Below, one piece after another: positions 1-7,335 of a DNA stretch of 30,949 nucleotides. The DNA lies in contig CAZCLA010000033.1 in assembly GCA_964499285.1 (NCBI GenBank), positions 1-30,949 of the forward strand, written 5' to 3'. The stretch comes from JAGFIY01 sp964499285. Lineage in GTDB: Bacteria > Bacteroidota > Ignavibacteria > Ignavibacteriales > Melioribacteraceae. The stretch's first letter is position 1. Each line of letters begins with the position of its first letter. Below the pieces are notes generated by a model, which saw only the letters and a list, made by a program, of their open reading frames with translations, searched no databases and was not told where the DNA came from. The position numbers and the translations under genes were made by a program.

Positions 1-12
1 TAATCAAGAAAC

Positions 13-46
13 AAAAAACCCGGAATCAAAAGATACCGGGTTTTTT
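13..46. terminator. Bidirectional intrinsic terminator
   Basis: A perfect 11-bp stem (AAAAAACCCGG with CCGGGTTTTTT) closes a 12-nt loop. It has a T run on the + strand and, because of the A run on the left arm, also on the - strand. It lies about 70 bases past the stop of the leftward ABC permease gene, so it can end that operon. It can also end any rightward gene lying before the window. Confidence 0.8.
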
Positions 47-116
47 CATTAGAAATTAGCCGCCTTAAAATTTCAGTACAAACAGCAATTTTCAAACTCG
101 ACTCTGCAGTAAAAAA

Positions 117-1385
117 TCAATACTTATATTTAATCCACTTAATTACTTCCGACCATTTTGGTTTTTTGCCTGTCCACAAAAGCCCAACTCTGTAAATCTT
201 TCCAGCCAAAGGAAATATTAAAATTAAAGTTGCAAGATTTACGACTATCGATACAAGAAACTGCCAAAGAGGAACATCCACAAGAGTCATCTTTGCAGGC
301 ATCACAATAATTGAGGCAAAAGGAAGCATTGCCGATATTCCGGCAATTGGGTTGGCGGGATTTTCCATCATCGACATCGAGATAAAAAACGGAATTATTA
401 TCAGCATCATGATTGGCCACATGCCTGACTGAGCATCCTGCGGACTATCGAATATAGATCCTATTGTTCCGAATAATCCGAGGTAGGTTGCAAGTCCAAT
501 CAAAAAGTTAATAAGCAGATATAATATTTGTCCGCCCGTTACATCAAGCGTTAATTCTTCGGGTAAAGCAAACCATGTTGTGGAGATAAGCATAATAACG
601 GGTGAAAGCCATATTAACATCTGCAGCACGCCGGTTATTGTTGAGCCGATTATTTTTCCCGCAAGAAGCTCCCTGCTGGTAACGCTGGATAGAAGCACTT
701 CAACTATGCGGTTTGTTTTTTCCTGAATTACCGACTGCATCATCATCGAGCCCATCATTAGCAAACTTATATAAAGCAGAAAAGTAAACAGGTATGCAAG
801 AACAAGATTTCCGAAACCTTCTTCCTTAATGCCTTCTTCTTCCGATATTTTGAACTTCGTAATATCAACATTCATTCTTGCGAATTGTAGTTCTTCCGGG
901 GGAATATCTCTTGTTGAAAAATATGTTTCAACCAACACTTTGTTTATTGGTCCGTTGAATCTATCAAGCATCCGAATGCTTTTAGGCGCTTTTGAATAAT
1001 ATTGAATTTTCTTGTTCACCAAAGCAGAATCGGGAATGAACATTATTCCGCTCAACGATTCGGAGATCAAATCATCATTGCGAATTTCCAAGTACGAACT
1101 CAATACTCCGGATTCCATATTTATAAACGAAGGAACTACGGAACTATCTTTTATAAATTCATACTCCATTAGTTCGGCTTCGAGTTTTTTGCCAAGCTCT
1201 TCCGATTCGGTTATAATTTCTATTTTTTGTCTTTCGCCGCCGTCAAAAGTCATTAAAAATGTCTGAAGTCCTATAAATCCGAACATAAGAAGAGGAAGCA
1301 TGACAGTCATAATTATAAATCCTTTAGACAACAGCTTTTCTTTAAGCTCTCTTTTAATAACGGCTATGGTACGGTAGTTTATCAT
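117..1385 (-). CDS. ABC-2 type exporter permease, NatB-like
   Basis: Integral membrane half of an ABC exporter in the NatB/ABC2_membrane_3 group (422 aa, usual length about 400). Residues 20-43 form a first membrane segment. A large extracytoplasmic domain covers roughly 45-185. At least five further hydrophobic helices follow between about 190 and 400. The sequence between helices 2 and 3 (MQSVIQEKTNRIVEVLLSS) is the cytoplasmic coupling region typical of this family. The gene starts inside the stop of the ATPase gene (ATGA overlap), so the two are translationally coupled and form one transporter. NatAB of Bacillus exports Na+, but relatives move other cargo, and the substrate cannot be read from the sequence. 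Confidence 0.88.
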   Translation of the reverse strand: MINYRTIAVIKRELKEKLLSKGFIIMTVMLPLLMFGFIGLQTFLMTFDGGERQKIEIITESEELGKKLEAELMEYEFIKDSSVVPSFINMESGVLSSYLEIRNDDLISESLSGIMFIPDSALVNKKIQYYSKAPKSIRMLDRFNGPINKVLVETYFSTRDIPPEELQFARMNVDITKFKISEEEGIKEEGFGNLVLAYLFTFLLYISLLMMGSMMMQSVIQEKTNRIVEVLLSSVTSRELLAGKIIGSTITGVLQMLIWLSPVIMLISTTWFALPEELTLDVTGGQILYLLINFLIGLATYLGLFGTIGSIFDSPQDAQSGMWPIMMLIIIPFFISMSMMENPANPIAGISAMLPFASIIVMPAKMTLVDVPLWQFLVSIVVNLATLILIFPLAGKIYRVGLLWTGKKPKWSEVIKWIKYKY

Positions 1386-2302
1386 AATGTCTCCCCGTTA
1401 TTTTTTTCTTTACCGACCGTATCAATAAAAATTTCCTGCAGCGAAATATCGTTTGCGTCGAATCGTTTTACATTAATCCCTTTTTCAATAAGAAGTTTTA
1501 AAAGATCCTGAGATTCTTCGGCATTATTAAGTTTTATGCCTGTTGTGTTTCCGTAATCGGATATTTGTTCAACCAGCGGATGTCCGTTTAGGAAAGAAAT
1601 ATCACCTTCATAATTCAGGCTAACGTTTCCCTGCGAATATTTTTTCTTTATGTCGCGTATCGAATCGTTAAGCTTAATTTTTCCTTTGTCGATTATTGCA
1701 ATATGATCACACATCTTTTCAGCGAAATCCATTATGTGAGTTGAAAATAAAATTACTTTTCCCTGCTCTTTCATTTCGAGAATAATTTCCTTAAGCAAGT
1801 TTGTATTTATCGGATCGAGTCCGGAGAAGAGTTCGTCGAGAATAAGAATTTCGGGATCGTGAAGAATCGTTGCAATAAACTGAACCTTCTGCTGATTTCC
1901 TTTCGAAAGATCTTCAATTTTTGAATTCGCTCTATCCGCAAGGTCGAATCTTTCAAGATACTCTTTAGCTTTTTTTGAAACGGCTCTTCCAGCTTTTCCT
2001 TTTACTTCGGCAAAAAAGTTAAGTGTATCAATCACCTTCATTTTTTTGTAAAGTCCGCGTTCTTCGGGAAGATAGCCGACCTTACTGTTGAATTCAGGTC
2101 CCGATAGAGTTCCTTTATAAATAACTTCGCCGCTTTCGGGCAGGTAGATGTTCATCATCATTCTTATTGTTGTTGTTTTGCCAGCGCCGTTTCTTCCGAG
2201 CAGGCCGAAGATAGACCCCTCCGGAACCTCAAACGATGCATCGTCAACGGCAACAAGGTTACCGAAAGTTTTGCGTAAATTTTTTACTTCAAGTGCAATC
2301 AT
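1382..2302 (-). CDS. ABC exporter ATP-binding protein, NatA-like
   Basis: Cytoplasmic ATPase that powers the NatB-like permease encoded next. All nucleotide-binding motifs are present: Walker A GRNGAGKT at residues 36-43, the region PEERGLYKK near 79, signature LSKGNQQ at 132-138, Walker B ILILDE at 152-157, D-loop GLD at 161-163 and switch His188. The LSKGNQQK form of the signature and the C-terminal extension (about 220-306) are typical of the NatA/DrrA branch of exporters. An AGGA ribosome site lies a few bases before the ATG. The start of the permease overlaps its stop by 4 bp, and a hydrolase gene ends 40 bases upstream, so all three may share a transcript. Confidence 0.9.
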   Translation of the reverse strand: MIALEVKNLRKTFGNLVAVDDASFEVPEGSIFGLLGRNGAGKTTTIRMMMNIYLPESGEVIYKGTLSGPEFNSKVGYLPEERGLYKKMKVIDTLNFFAEVKGKAGRAVSKKAKEYLERFDLADRANSKIEDLSKGNQQKVQFIATILHDPEILILDELFSGLDPINTNLLKEIILEMKEQGKVILFSTHIMDFAEKMCDHIAIIDKGKIKLNDSIRDIKKKYSQGNVSLNYEGDISFLNGHPLVEQISDYGNTTGIKLNNAEESQDLLKLLIEKGINVKRFDANDISLQEIFIDTVGKEKNNGETL

Positions 2303-2342
2303 AAAGAATTCCTATGTATATAATTCAAAAATAACTTTTTCA

Positions 2343-4067
2343 TTAGTGGAGTTTTTCAGCTTTCAAAACCTGATTGTTCTGAAACAATGTTAAACTTTCA
2401 ACAACACCCTCGTCGTTTTTATTGAATTCAATTTGAGCGTCAACTACTTTGTAAAAGAACTTTGTTTCGCTTAGCGGAAAAACCTCAAACTCTGCTTGAT
2501 TAGTTGCTTTAACCAGCAAGTGTCCGTCTTTTTCTCTTACAGTAAAAATAAACCCTTCAACAAGCTTATATTCCCCCGCATATGATTGTAGTATAACGGG
2601 ATCCACAATTACTTGATCTTCTGTCCACTCGACTCCGAGTTTCTTAAGCATTCTTTTTCCGTTTTCGTTGGCGGGATTTATTTCAAGCGATTTTGAATAA
2701 AACTCTATTGCCTTATCATTCTCGCCTTTCAACATGTAAGCTTCGCCCATGCTATCATAAACATTTGATGAGGCAGGATATTCTTCGATGTTAAGTTTGA
2801 ATATTTGGACAGCGTAATCATACAAATTTTCGTTAAGCAAAGAATAACCAAGTGTGTTAAGTTCAGTTTCGGAAAAGTCGAAAAGTTCGGTCTCTTCCTT
2901 TTTTAGCAGTTTGTAAGTTTCAATAGCTGGTTCAATACCGTCGTCCATTATTACTGTATAGAGATGATCGCCAATAGGTTTTTGGGGAAATGTGTACTCT
3001 TTATCGTTCAATATTTTGTCGATAGTCATTGCAATTTCGAACAGAGAAGCTCCGGGAGTGTTTGTGAATATGGCAATAAACCTATCTTCGGCAGGGAATC
3101 TTATCTCCAAGGTATTGAAGCCGTTGATTCCGCCAGTGTGAGTGTAAATTGTTGTTGAGTCAGCCGAATCGCGCCCAGGCATATTTTGAATTAACCATCC
3201 ATAACCGTAATTGGAAAGCTCAGGAGTAAACATTTTTTCTTTCATTTGATCCGAGAGAATTTTGTTTGTGTATAAAGCTCTATCCCATTTGTAAAGATCA
3301 CCGACGGTTGAATACATATGTCCCGCACCCATCACATTCGGCATAAACATGTATGGATCTTTTCGAAATTTGGGTCCTTGTTTAATGTAACCTGAAGCAG
3401 CGTTGTTTATAACGAGTTCATCATCTTCGGAACCACTGTTTAACATACCGGCTTTATCAAGCAATCTTGTTTGCAGCAGATCTCCAAAGCTTTCCCCCGT
3501 TACTTCTTCAGCAATTGCCGCAAGAAGATAATAACCCGAATTATTATAGACGAACTTTTCGCCCGGCTCGAATTCAAAATCACCGGAATGAAAATGTTCA
3601 ATAAAATATTGTTTTTCATAATGAAGCCTTAAAGAATCAGCCCAAACATTCGGAAGATTTGTGTAAGAAGGAATTCCCGAAGTATGGTTTAAGAGTTGGT
3701 GAATTGAGACTTTCTCTCCGGTGTTCTTTCTATAATTTGGAAGGTAATCCGTAATTTTTCCATCGAGATTAATTTTACCTTCTTCAACAAGTTGAAGAAT
3801 AACAGCTGCCGTAAATTGTTTAGAAATAGAACCGATTCTAAATTTTGTGTCGGCTGTATTGGGAATATTGAATTCACGATTGGCTTTTCCGTAACCTTTT
3901 TCTAATATGATTTCCCCTTTGTCTGCAACCAGAACAGATCCGTTAAATCGATTGTAGTCAAGGTATTTCTGAAGCAGTTCGTCTATTTGGCTTGATTTAT
4001 CCTGAGCCACAATTGTACTGCTTAAAATTAATAGATAAATAAAAAATAATACCGAAAACTTTTTCAC
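2343..4067 (-). CDS. Secreted serine hydrolase, beta-lactamase/PBP fold, with TPRs
   Basis: Class C beta-lactamase-like (Pfam Beta-lactamase) serine hydrolase, 574 aa from a GTG start. The GTG is chosen because GGAGG sits 4 nt upstream and the next residues form a clean signal peptide (cleavage after VAQ, about residue 22). An ATG 27 bases earlier would add nine residues and has no such site. Active-site motifs: SISK at 80-83 with nucleophile Ser80, YNN at 174-176, and HTGG near 310 in place of KTG. Two TPR-like helical pairs follow at about 395-460, then a C-terminal beta-rich domain like DUF3471. Such proteins are usually peptidases or esterases acting in the periplasm on D-amino-acid peptides or esters; antibiotic hydrolysis is not implied. 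It lies upstream of a NatAB-type exporter. Confidence 0.86.
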   Translation of the reverse strand: MKKFSVLFFIYLLILSSTIVAQDKSSQIDELLQKYLDYNRFNGSVLVADKGEIILEKGYGKANREFNIPNTADTKFRIGSISKQFTAAVILQLVEEGKINLDGKITDYLPNYRKNTGEKVSIHQLLNHTSGIPSYTNLPNVWADSLRLHYEKQYFIEHFHSGDFEFEPGEKFVYNNSGYYLLAAIAEEVTGESFGDLLQTRLLDKAGMLNSGSEDDELVINNAASGYIKQGPKFRKDPYMFMPNVMGAGHMYSTVGDLYKWDRALYTNKILSDQMKEKMFTPELSNYGYGWLIQNMPGRDSADSTTIYTHTGGINGFNTLEIRFPAEDRFIAIFTNTPGASLFEIAMTIDKILNDKEYTFPQKPIGDHLYTVIMDDGIEPAIETYKLLKKEETELFDFSETELNTLGYSLLNENLYDYAVQIFKLNIEEYPASSNVYDSMGEAYMLKGENDKAIEFYSKSLEINPANENGKRMLKKLGVEWTEDQVIVDPVILQSYAGEYKLVEGFIFTVREKDGHLLVKATNQAEFEVFPLSETKFFYKVVDAQIEFNKNDEGVVESLTLFQNNQVLKAEKLH

Positions 4068-4132
4068 TTTCCCTCCAAGAAAATTGAAAATCATGCTAAT
4101 AGATTTTGACGTTTTGAATCCGAAAATGATTT

Positions 4133-4312
4133 CTAACCCATAAAGAATCCTTTGCGGTGCGATATGCCGAGTATTTTTTTACAATGCTCGCAATAATAAG
4201 CATAGCGTTTTCCGAAGGTGCTAGAAATAGCTGTAACTAAAATATTTTGTACCTCCTTTTCGCAGTGCGGACACACAGGAACAACCGAATCGGTTTCTTT
4301 TGCTCTAATCAT
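4133..4312 (-). CDS. Small zinc-ribbon protein, function unknown
   Basis: A 59-residue protein with two CxxC knuckles, CPHC at residues 14-17 and CEHC at 41-44, so it probably binds one zinc ion as a treble-clef or ribbon fold. The tail GISHRKGFFMG is basic and aromatic and looks conserved in style, but I cannot name a function. The ATG chosen has GAGG six bases upstream; a further in-frame ATG 33 bases earlier would place the first residues across the promoter and is unlikely. The gene is read leftward, 65 bases before the serine hydrolase, and may head that operon. Confidence 0.72.
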   Translation of the reverse strand: MIRAKETDSVVPVCPHCEKEVQNILVTAISSTFGKRYAYYCEHCKKILGISHRKGFFMG

Positions 4313-4334
4313 AATATACCTCGTTTTATGTTGA

Positions 4335-4366
4335 TAAAGATACACTCAGTACCGAAAATTATTCAA
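4335..4366 (-). promoter_or_regulatory. Candidate promoter of the zinc-ribbon gene
   Basis: On the - strand, TTG (4366-4364) is followed after 21 bases by TATCTTTA (4342-4335). This resembles the Bacteroidota housekeeping promoter (TTG/TTTG, about 20 bases, TAnnTTTG). It lies 22 bases before the chosen ATG. Inferred from pattern only. Confidence 0.4.
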
Positions 4367-4419
4367 TATTGTAAAAACATATATATTTTTCTTAATAAAA
4401 TTTAAATAGGACATCGAGA

Positions 4420-4435
4420 TGGCACTATATTTGAT
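4420..4435 (+). promoter_or_regulatory. Possible sigma-54 type promoter
   Basis: TGGCAC, five bases, then TTGAT. The spacing of the -24 GG and -12 G is exactly that of sigma-54 promoters (TGGCAC-N5-TTGCW), but the usual C of the -12 GC is A. It overlaps the start of the housekeeping-type promoter that precedes the predicted small RNA. It could be a second promoter or chance. Confidence 0.25.
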
Positions 4436-4461
4436 TAAAAAGAAATATAATACTATATTTA
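4430..4461 (+). promoter_or_regulatory. Candidate promoter of the predicted small RNA
   Basis: TTTG (4430-4433), 20 bases, then TATATTTA (4454-4461), close to the Bacteroidota consensus TTTG-N19/20-TAnnTTTG. The same spacing is seen before mnmE in this window. It would start transcription near 4468, with no gene in between and a strong terminator 75-110 bases downstream. Confidence 0.5.
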
Positions 4462-4467
4462 GTAACT

Positions 4468-4581
4468 GAAACTATATGATAATCGCAAAAAAAATAGGTT
4501 ATTGCAAGAAACCAAAGTTTTCTGCAAAAATTGAAAAGGTTTATTAAAGTGCACTTCCAAAATTAGAAGTGCACTTTTTTT
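4468..4581 (+). ncRNA. Predicted small RNA or terminated leader before the Nif3 gene
   Basis: About 110 nt bounded by a good promoter pattern and a perfect intrinsic terminator, with no convincing reading frame. An internal hairpin at 4502-4527 pairs TTGCAAGAAA with TTTTCTGCAA (one mismatch, one wobble) around a CCAAAG loop. The T run of the terminator ends two bases before the ATG of the Nif3-family gene. The element could therefore be a free small RNA or an attenuator that sets how much transcription reaches that gene. I recognise no known RNA family. The 5' end is inferred from the promoter and is approximate. Confidence 0.45.
4546..4581 (+). terminator. Strong intrinsic terminator just before the Nif3 start codon
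   Basis: A perfect 12-bp stem (AAAGTGCACTTC, 4546-4557, with GAAGTGCACTTT, 4566-4577) encloses an 8-nt loop and runs into seven Ts. Each arm holds the self-complementary AAGTGCACTT, so alternative intermolecular pairing is possible. No gene lies upstream on this strand, which is why a short non-coding transcript is proposed. Confidence 0.82.
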
Positions 4582-4583
4582 AT

Positions 4584-5708
4584 ATGTATTCCGGAGATAT
4601 TATAAAATTTATTGAGGAGTGGGCGCCGCCCGGAGTTGCTTGGGACAGAGATAATGTCGGTCTTCAAGCAGGCTCTAAAAAGGAAAAGATCAAGAACATT
4701 TTTCTCTGTCTCGAACTAACTAAACCGGCGCTTAACGAAGCCGTAAAAAAAAACTGCAACCTTATTTTTACACACCACCCATTCATTTTTAATCCTCTAA
4801 AAAACTTAGACACAGATAACAGCACAAAAGCTCAGATTATTGCCGAACTCCTTAAAAAGAAGATTACATTATTCTCTGCTCACACAAATCTTGATTTTAC
4901 AAAGGACGGCGTAAGTTTTCAGCTCGCAAAAAAACTTGGACTTAAGAATATTGATTTTCTTGTAAACGAAGAATCAAACCAATATAAAGTGGTTGTTTTT
5001 GTTCCGAATAAAGATGCCGACCGCTTGGCAGAATCAATTTTTGATTCTGGCGGCGGAATTATAGGGGATTACAGCAAATGCAGTTTTATGATTTCCGGAA
5101 CAGGAACATTCGAAGGGTCGGAAAATACAAATCCCACTGTCGGGCAAAGACAAAAATTTGAAAAAGCAGAAGAAATCCGCTTGGAGATTTTGACCGATAA
5201 ATGGAAGCTTTCAAAAGTTGTAGAATCAATACAGAAAAATCATCCCTATGAAGAACCAGCCTTTGATATATATCCTTTAAAGAACAAGAACGTTAATTAT
5301 GGGTTTGGTGCCATCGGAGATATGCCTTTCCCTTTATCGGTAAATGAATTTTTGAAGTTGCTTTCAAAAAAAATAAATGTTCGTTCGCTTGACTATAACA
5401 AAGGAAAACGGCGGAATATAAAAAAAGTTGCAGTCTGTGGCGGAAGCGGCTCGGTCTTAATAAAGACCGCCGAACAAAATGGTGCCGATGCTTTTGTTAC
5501 GGCAGATGTTAAATATCATTCGTTTCAAGATGCCGAAGGAAAAATTATGGTTGTCGATGCCGGGCATTATGAAACAGAAATAATTGTGCTAGATGAAGTA
5601 AAAAAGCGTCTTGAAAAGTATTTGAAACAAAACAACTCGAAAGCAAAAGTATATAAGTTTGGCGGCTCAACAAATCCGGTAATGAAATTTATAAATAATA
5701 TTAAATAA
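4584..5708 (+). CDS. Nif3/YqfO-family dinuclear metal protein
   Basis: Nif3-like protein (older name: GTP cyclohydrolase 1 type 2 family), 374 aa, the long form with a PII-like insert at about 125-235. The metal-site residues are present: THH with His64 and His65, SAHTNLD with Asp104, and the closing GHYETE with His328 and Glu332. GGSGS near 290 is also typical. The biochemical role of the family is unsettled. The ATG chosen matches the usual N-terminus (DNVGLQ at 23-28). A GTG 15 bases earlier would lie inside the terminator stem and is rejected. There is no Shine-Dalgarno sequence, and the ATG sits immediately after the terminator T run, which is odd. The next gene starts 12 bases after the stop. 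Confidence 0.88.
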   Translation: MYSGDIIKFIEEWAPPGVAWDRDNVGLQAGSKKEKIKNIFLCLELTKPALNEAVKKNCNLIFTHHPFIFNPLKNLDTDNSTKAQIIAELLKKKITLFSAHTNLDFTKDGVSFQLAKKLGLKNIDFLVNEESNQYKVVVFVPNKDADRLAESIFDSGGGIIGDYSKCSFMISGTGTFEGSENTNPTVGQRQKFEKAEEIRLEILTDKWKLSKVVESIQKNHPYEEPAFDIYPLKNKNVNYGFGAIGDMPFPLSVNEFLKLLSKKINVRSLDYNKGKRRNIKKVAVCGGSGSVLIKTAEQNGADAFVTADVKYHSFQDAEGKIMVVDAGHYETEIIVLDEVKKRLEKYLKQNNSKAKVYKFGGSTNPVMKFINNIK

Positions 5709-5720
5709 AGGAGTAATTAA

Positions 5721-6446
5721 GTGATTAGCAGACTAACTACACTGTATGAACTTCAACACCTCGATGACCAACTCGATGAGCTTGAAGAGCTAAGGGGAGA
5801 TCTTCCATTGACTGTTAATGATCTTAACAGCAGGATGTCTGAAATTCAAAATCAAATTGACAATAAAGAAGCTGAAAAGAAAGAAGCGCTCGCGAAACAA
5901 AAAGATAATGAAGAAGAAATAGAACGACTCGAAAAAAGCTTAAAGAAATTTAAATCTCAGCTTTATCAAGTTCGTAACAACAAAGAATACGATGCTCTCA
6001 CAAAAGAGATTGATCATTCGGAAGAAAAAACAGAAAAAATGCAGTCCGAAAATGTTGAACTTGAGAACATCGTCGAAAAATCGAAAATTGATATCGACGA
6101 ACTGAAACCGAAACTCGAGGAATTAAAGGAAGATTTAAAAAATAAAGAAGCCGAACTGAAGAAAATTATTAAGGCAAACGAAAAGGAAGAAGAGAAATTA
6201 AAAGTTGAGCGTGAAAAAGTAGTAAAGAATGTAAAGAAGAGCGACTACAATACATACATGCGTATAAGAAAAGCAAAGAACGGTACCGCAGTTGCAACAA
6301 TCGCAAGAGGAGCATGCAGCGGTTGTCATAATGTTGTTCCACCACAACGCCAGATTGAAATAAGAGCAAGTAAAAGATTATATATCTGCGAATCATGCGG
6401 GCGGCTTTTGGTCGCTGCTGATATTGCAGACCAAGTAACATCCTAA
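5721..6446 (+). CDS. Coiled-coil protein with C-terminal zinc ribbon (COG1579/CT398-like)
   Basis: A 241-residue protein with a long charged helical coiled coil (about 10-180) and a C-terminal C4 zinc ribbon (Cys199, Cys202, Cys223, Cys226), the layout of COG1579. The start is GTG, supported by AAGGAG seven bases upstream. It is 12 bases after the Nif3-family gene, a pairing common in many bacterial genomes, so the two are probably co-transcribed. The molecular role is not established. From memory, the chlamydial relative CT398 has been reported to bind sigma-54 and a secretion-system protein; whether that holds here is unknown. Confidence 0.85.
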   Translation: MISRLTTLYELQHLDDQLDELEELRGDLPLTVNDLNSRMSEIQNQIDNKEAEKKEALAKQKDNEEEIERLEKSLKKFKSQLYQVRNNKEYDALTKEIDHSEEKTEKMQSENVELENIVEKSKIDIDELKPKLEELKEDLKNKEAELKKIIKANEKEEEKLKVEREKVVKNVKKSDYNTYMRIRKAKNGTAVATIARGACSGCHNVVPPQRQIEIRASKRLYICESCGRLLVAADIADQVTS

Positions 6447-6466
6447 GTTTTATAGAAATATTAATC

Positions 6467-6487
6467 AAAACTTAAGCTAGAGTTTTT
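6467..6487 (+). terminator. Weak possible terminator
   Basis: AAAACT (6467-6472) pairs with AGTTTT (6481-6486), and the T run continues to 6487. It lies 20 bases after the zinc-ribbon gene. The stem is short and AT-rich, so the call rests mostly on position. Confidence 0.3.
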
Positions 6488-6589
6488 GGAATTTACGGTT
6501 ATAAATTGTTGATAATCGTAAAAGAATGTTTCTGCTGATCTCTGTCTATTTTATTATTTTGTTTAGTAAACACAAAAGAGGTGGCAGCG

Positions 6590-7120
6590 ATGAGTAATTC
6601 AGCAAAGCGTTTCTTTTTGGTTTTGGTGTTATTTCTTTTCTTGCTTCCCAGCAATGCAACCGCACAATTCGAAGTTCAAAAACACTATGCCGGACCTTCA
6701 TTTGGATTTTATTTTCATGGAAGCACAATAATTTTCGGGGCAAATTACGAATATGGAATGACGCTTAAAGATGTTGGGAAAATTGGCGTTGGTGGAATTT
6801 TACGATACTTTAGTTTTGATGCGGGTTGGTGGGATTATACGGATATCCTAGTCGGCGCACAAGGAAATTATCATTTTGTTCTCGACAACAAAAAACTCGA
6901 TCCATTTGCCGGTATTTTAATAGCATTCGATATTGGATCGACAGATTACAGCGGTCCCGCAAATCAGTTTTATACCGATCCTTCTTACGGAGGTTTTTGG
7001 GTTGGTATTCATGCCGGAATGCGTTACTGGATTTCTCCTACACTTGCACTTTCCGGACGTGTTGGATTCGGTTCTTTCAGCTACGGAGCTTTCGATTTCG
7101 GTGTGGACTTTAAATTTTAA
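6590..7120 (+). CDS. Outer-membrane beta-barrel family protein
   Basis: A 176-residue exported protein. The signal peptide covers about residues 1-26 (hydrophobic core FFLVLVLFLFLLP, cleavage after ATA). The mature part alternates aromatic and small residues in strands of 9-12, rich in Gly, Tyr and Phe, and ends in a strand with terminal Phe (GVDFKF). This is typical of small eight-strand outer-membrane barrels such as the OmpW/OmpA-like beta-barrel families. The ATG is chosen over a GTG nine bases upstream because AGAGGTGG sits five bases before it. It appears to stand alone, and no ligand or transport role can be read from the sequence. Confidence 0.72.
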   Translation: MSNSAKRFFLVLVLFLFLLPSNATAQFEVQKHYAGPSFGFYFHGSTIIFGANYEYGMTLKDVGKIGVGGILRYFSFDAGWWDYTDILVGAQGNYHFVLDNKKLDPFAGILIAFDIGSTDYSGPANQFYTDPSYGGFWVGIHAGMRYWISPTLALSGRVGFGSFSYGAFDFGVDFKF

Positions 7121-7335
7121 GCCGTTTGTTTTTGATGTATATTTCTAATAAAATCAGTATAAGCAAATAGATTTTTTGCATAAAAGTATTTCCGATTCTA
7201 TCGGTAGTTTACAAAAAGAAATATTTTTAAATAATCGCTTATTGATGATTTTATTAATCACATTCGTTAACGATGCACAAAATGAATCAGTATTACTGCG
7301 GCAATATCATTTTGTCTCTAGTTAAATCTTCCGGC

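Noticed and set aside
2343..4067. Antibiotic-resistance beta-lactamase
   Set aside because: The fold is shared with many peptidases and esterases. The HTGG motif, TPRs and extra C-terminal domain do not fit a classical class C enzyme.
4068..4094. ATG start giving the serine hydrolase nine more residues
   Set aside because: No ribosome site, and the extra residues come before an already complete signal peptide. The internal GTG has GGAGG four bases upstream.
4569..4583. GTG start giving a Nif3-family protein five residues longer
   Set aside because: The codon lies in the 3' arm of the terminator stem. The N-terminus from the ATG at 4584 already matches the family.
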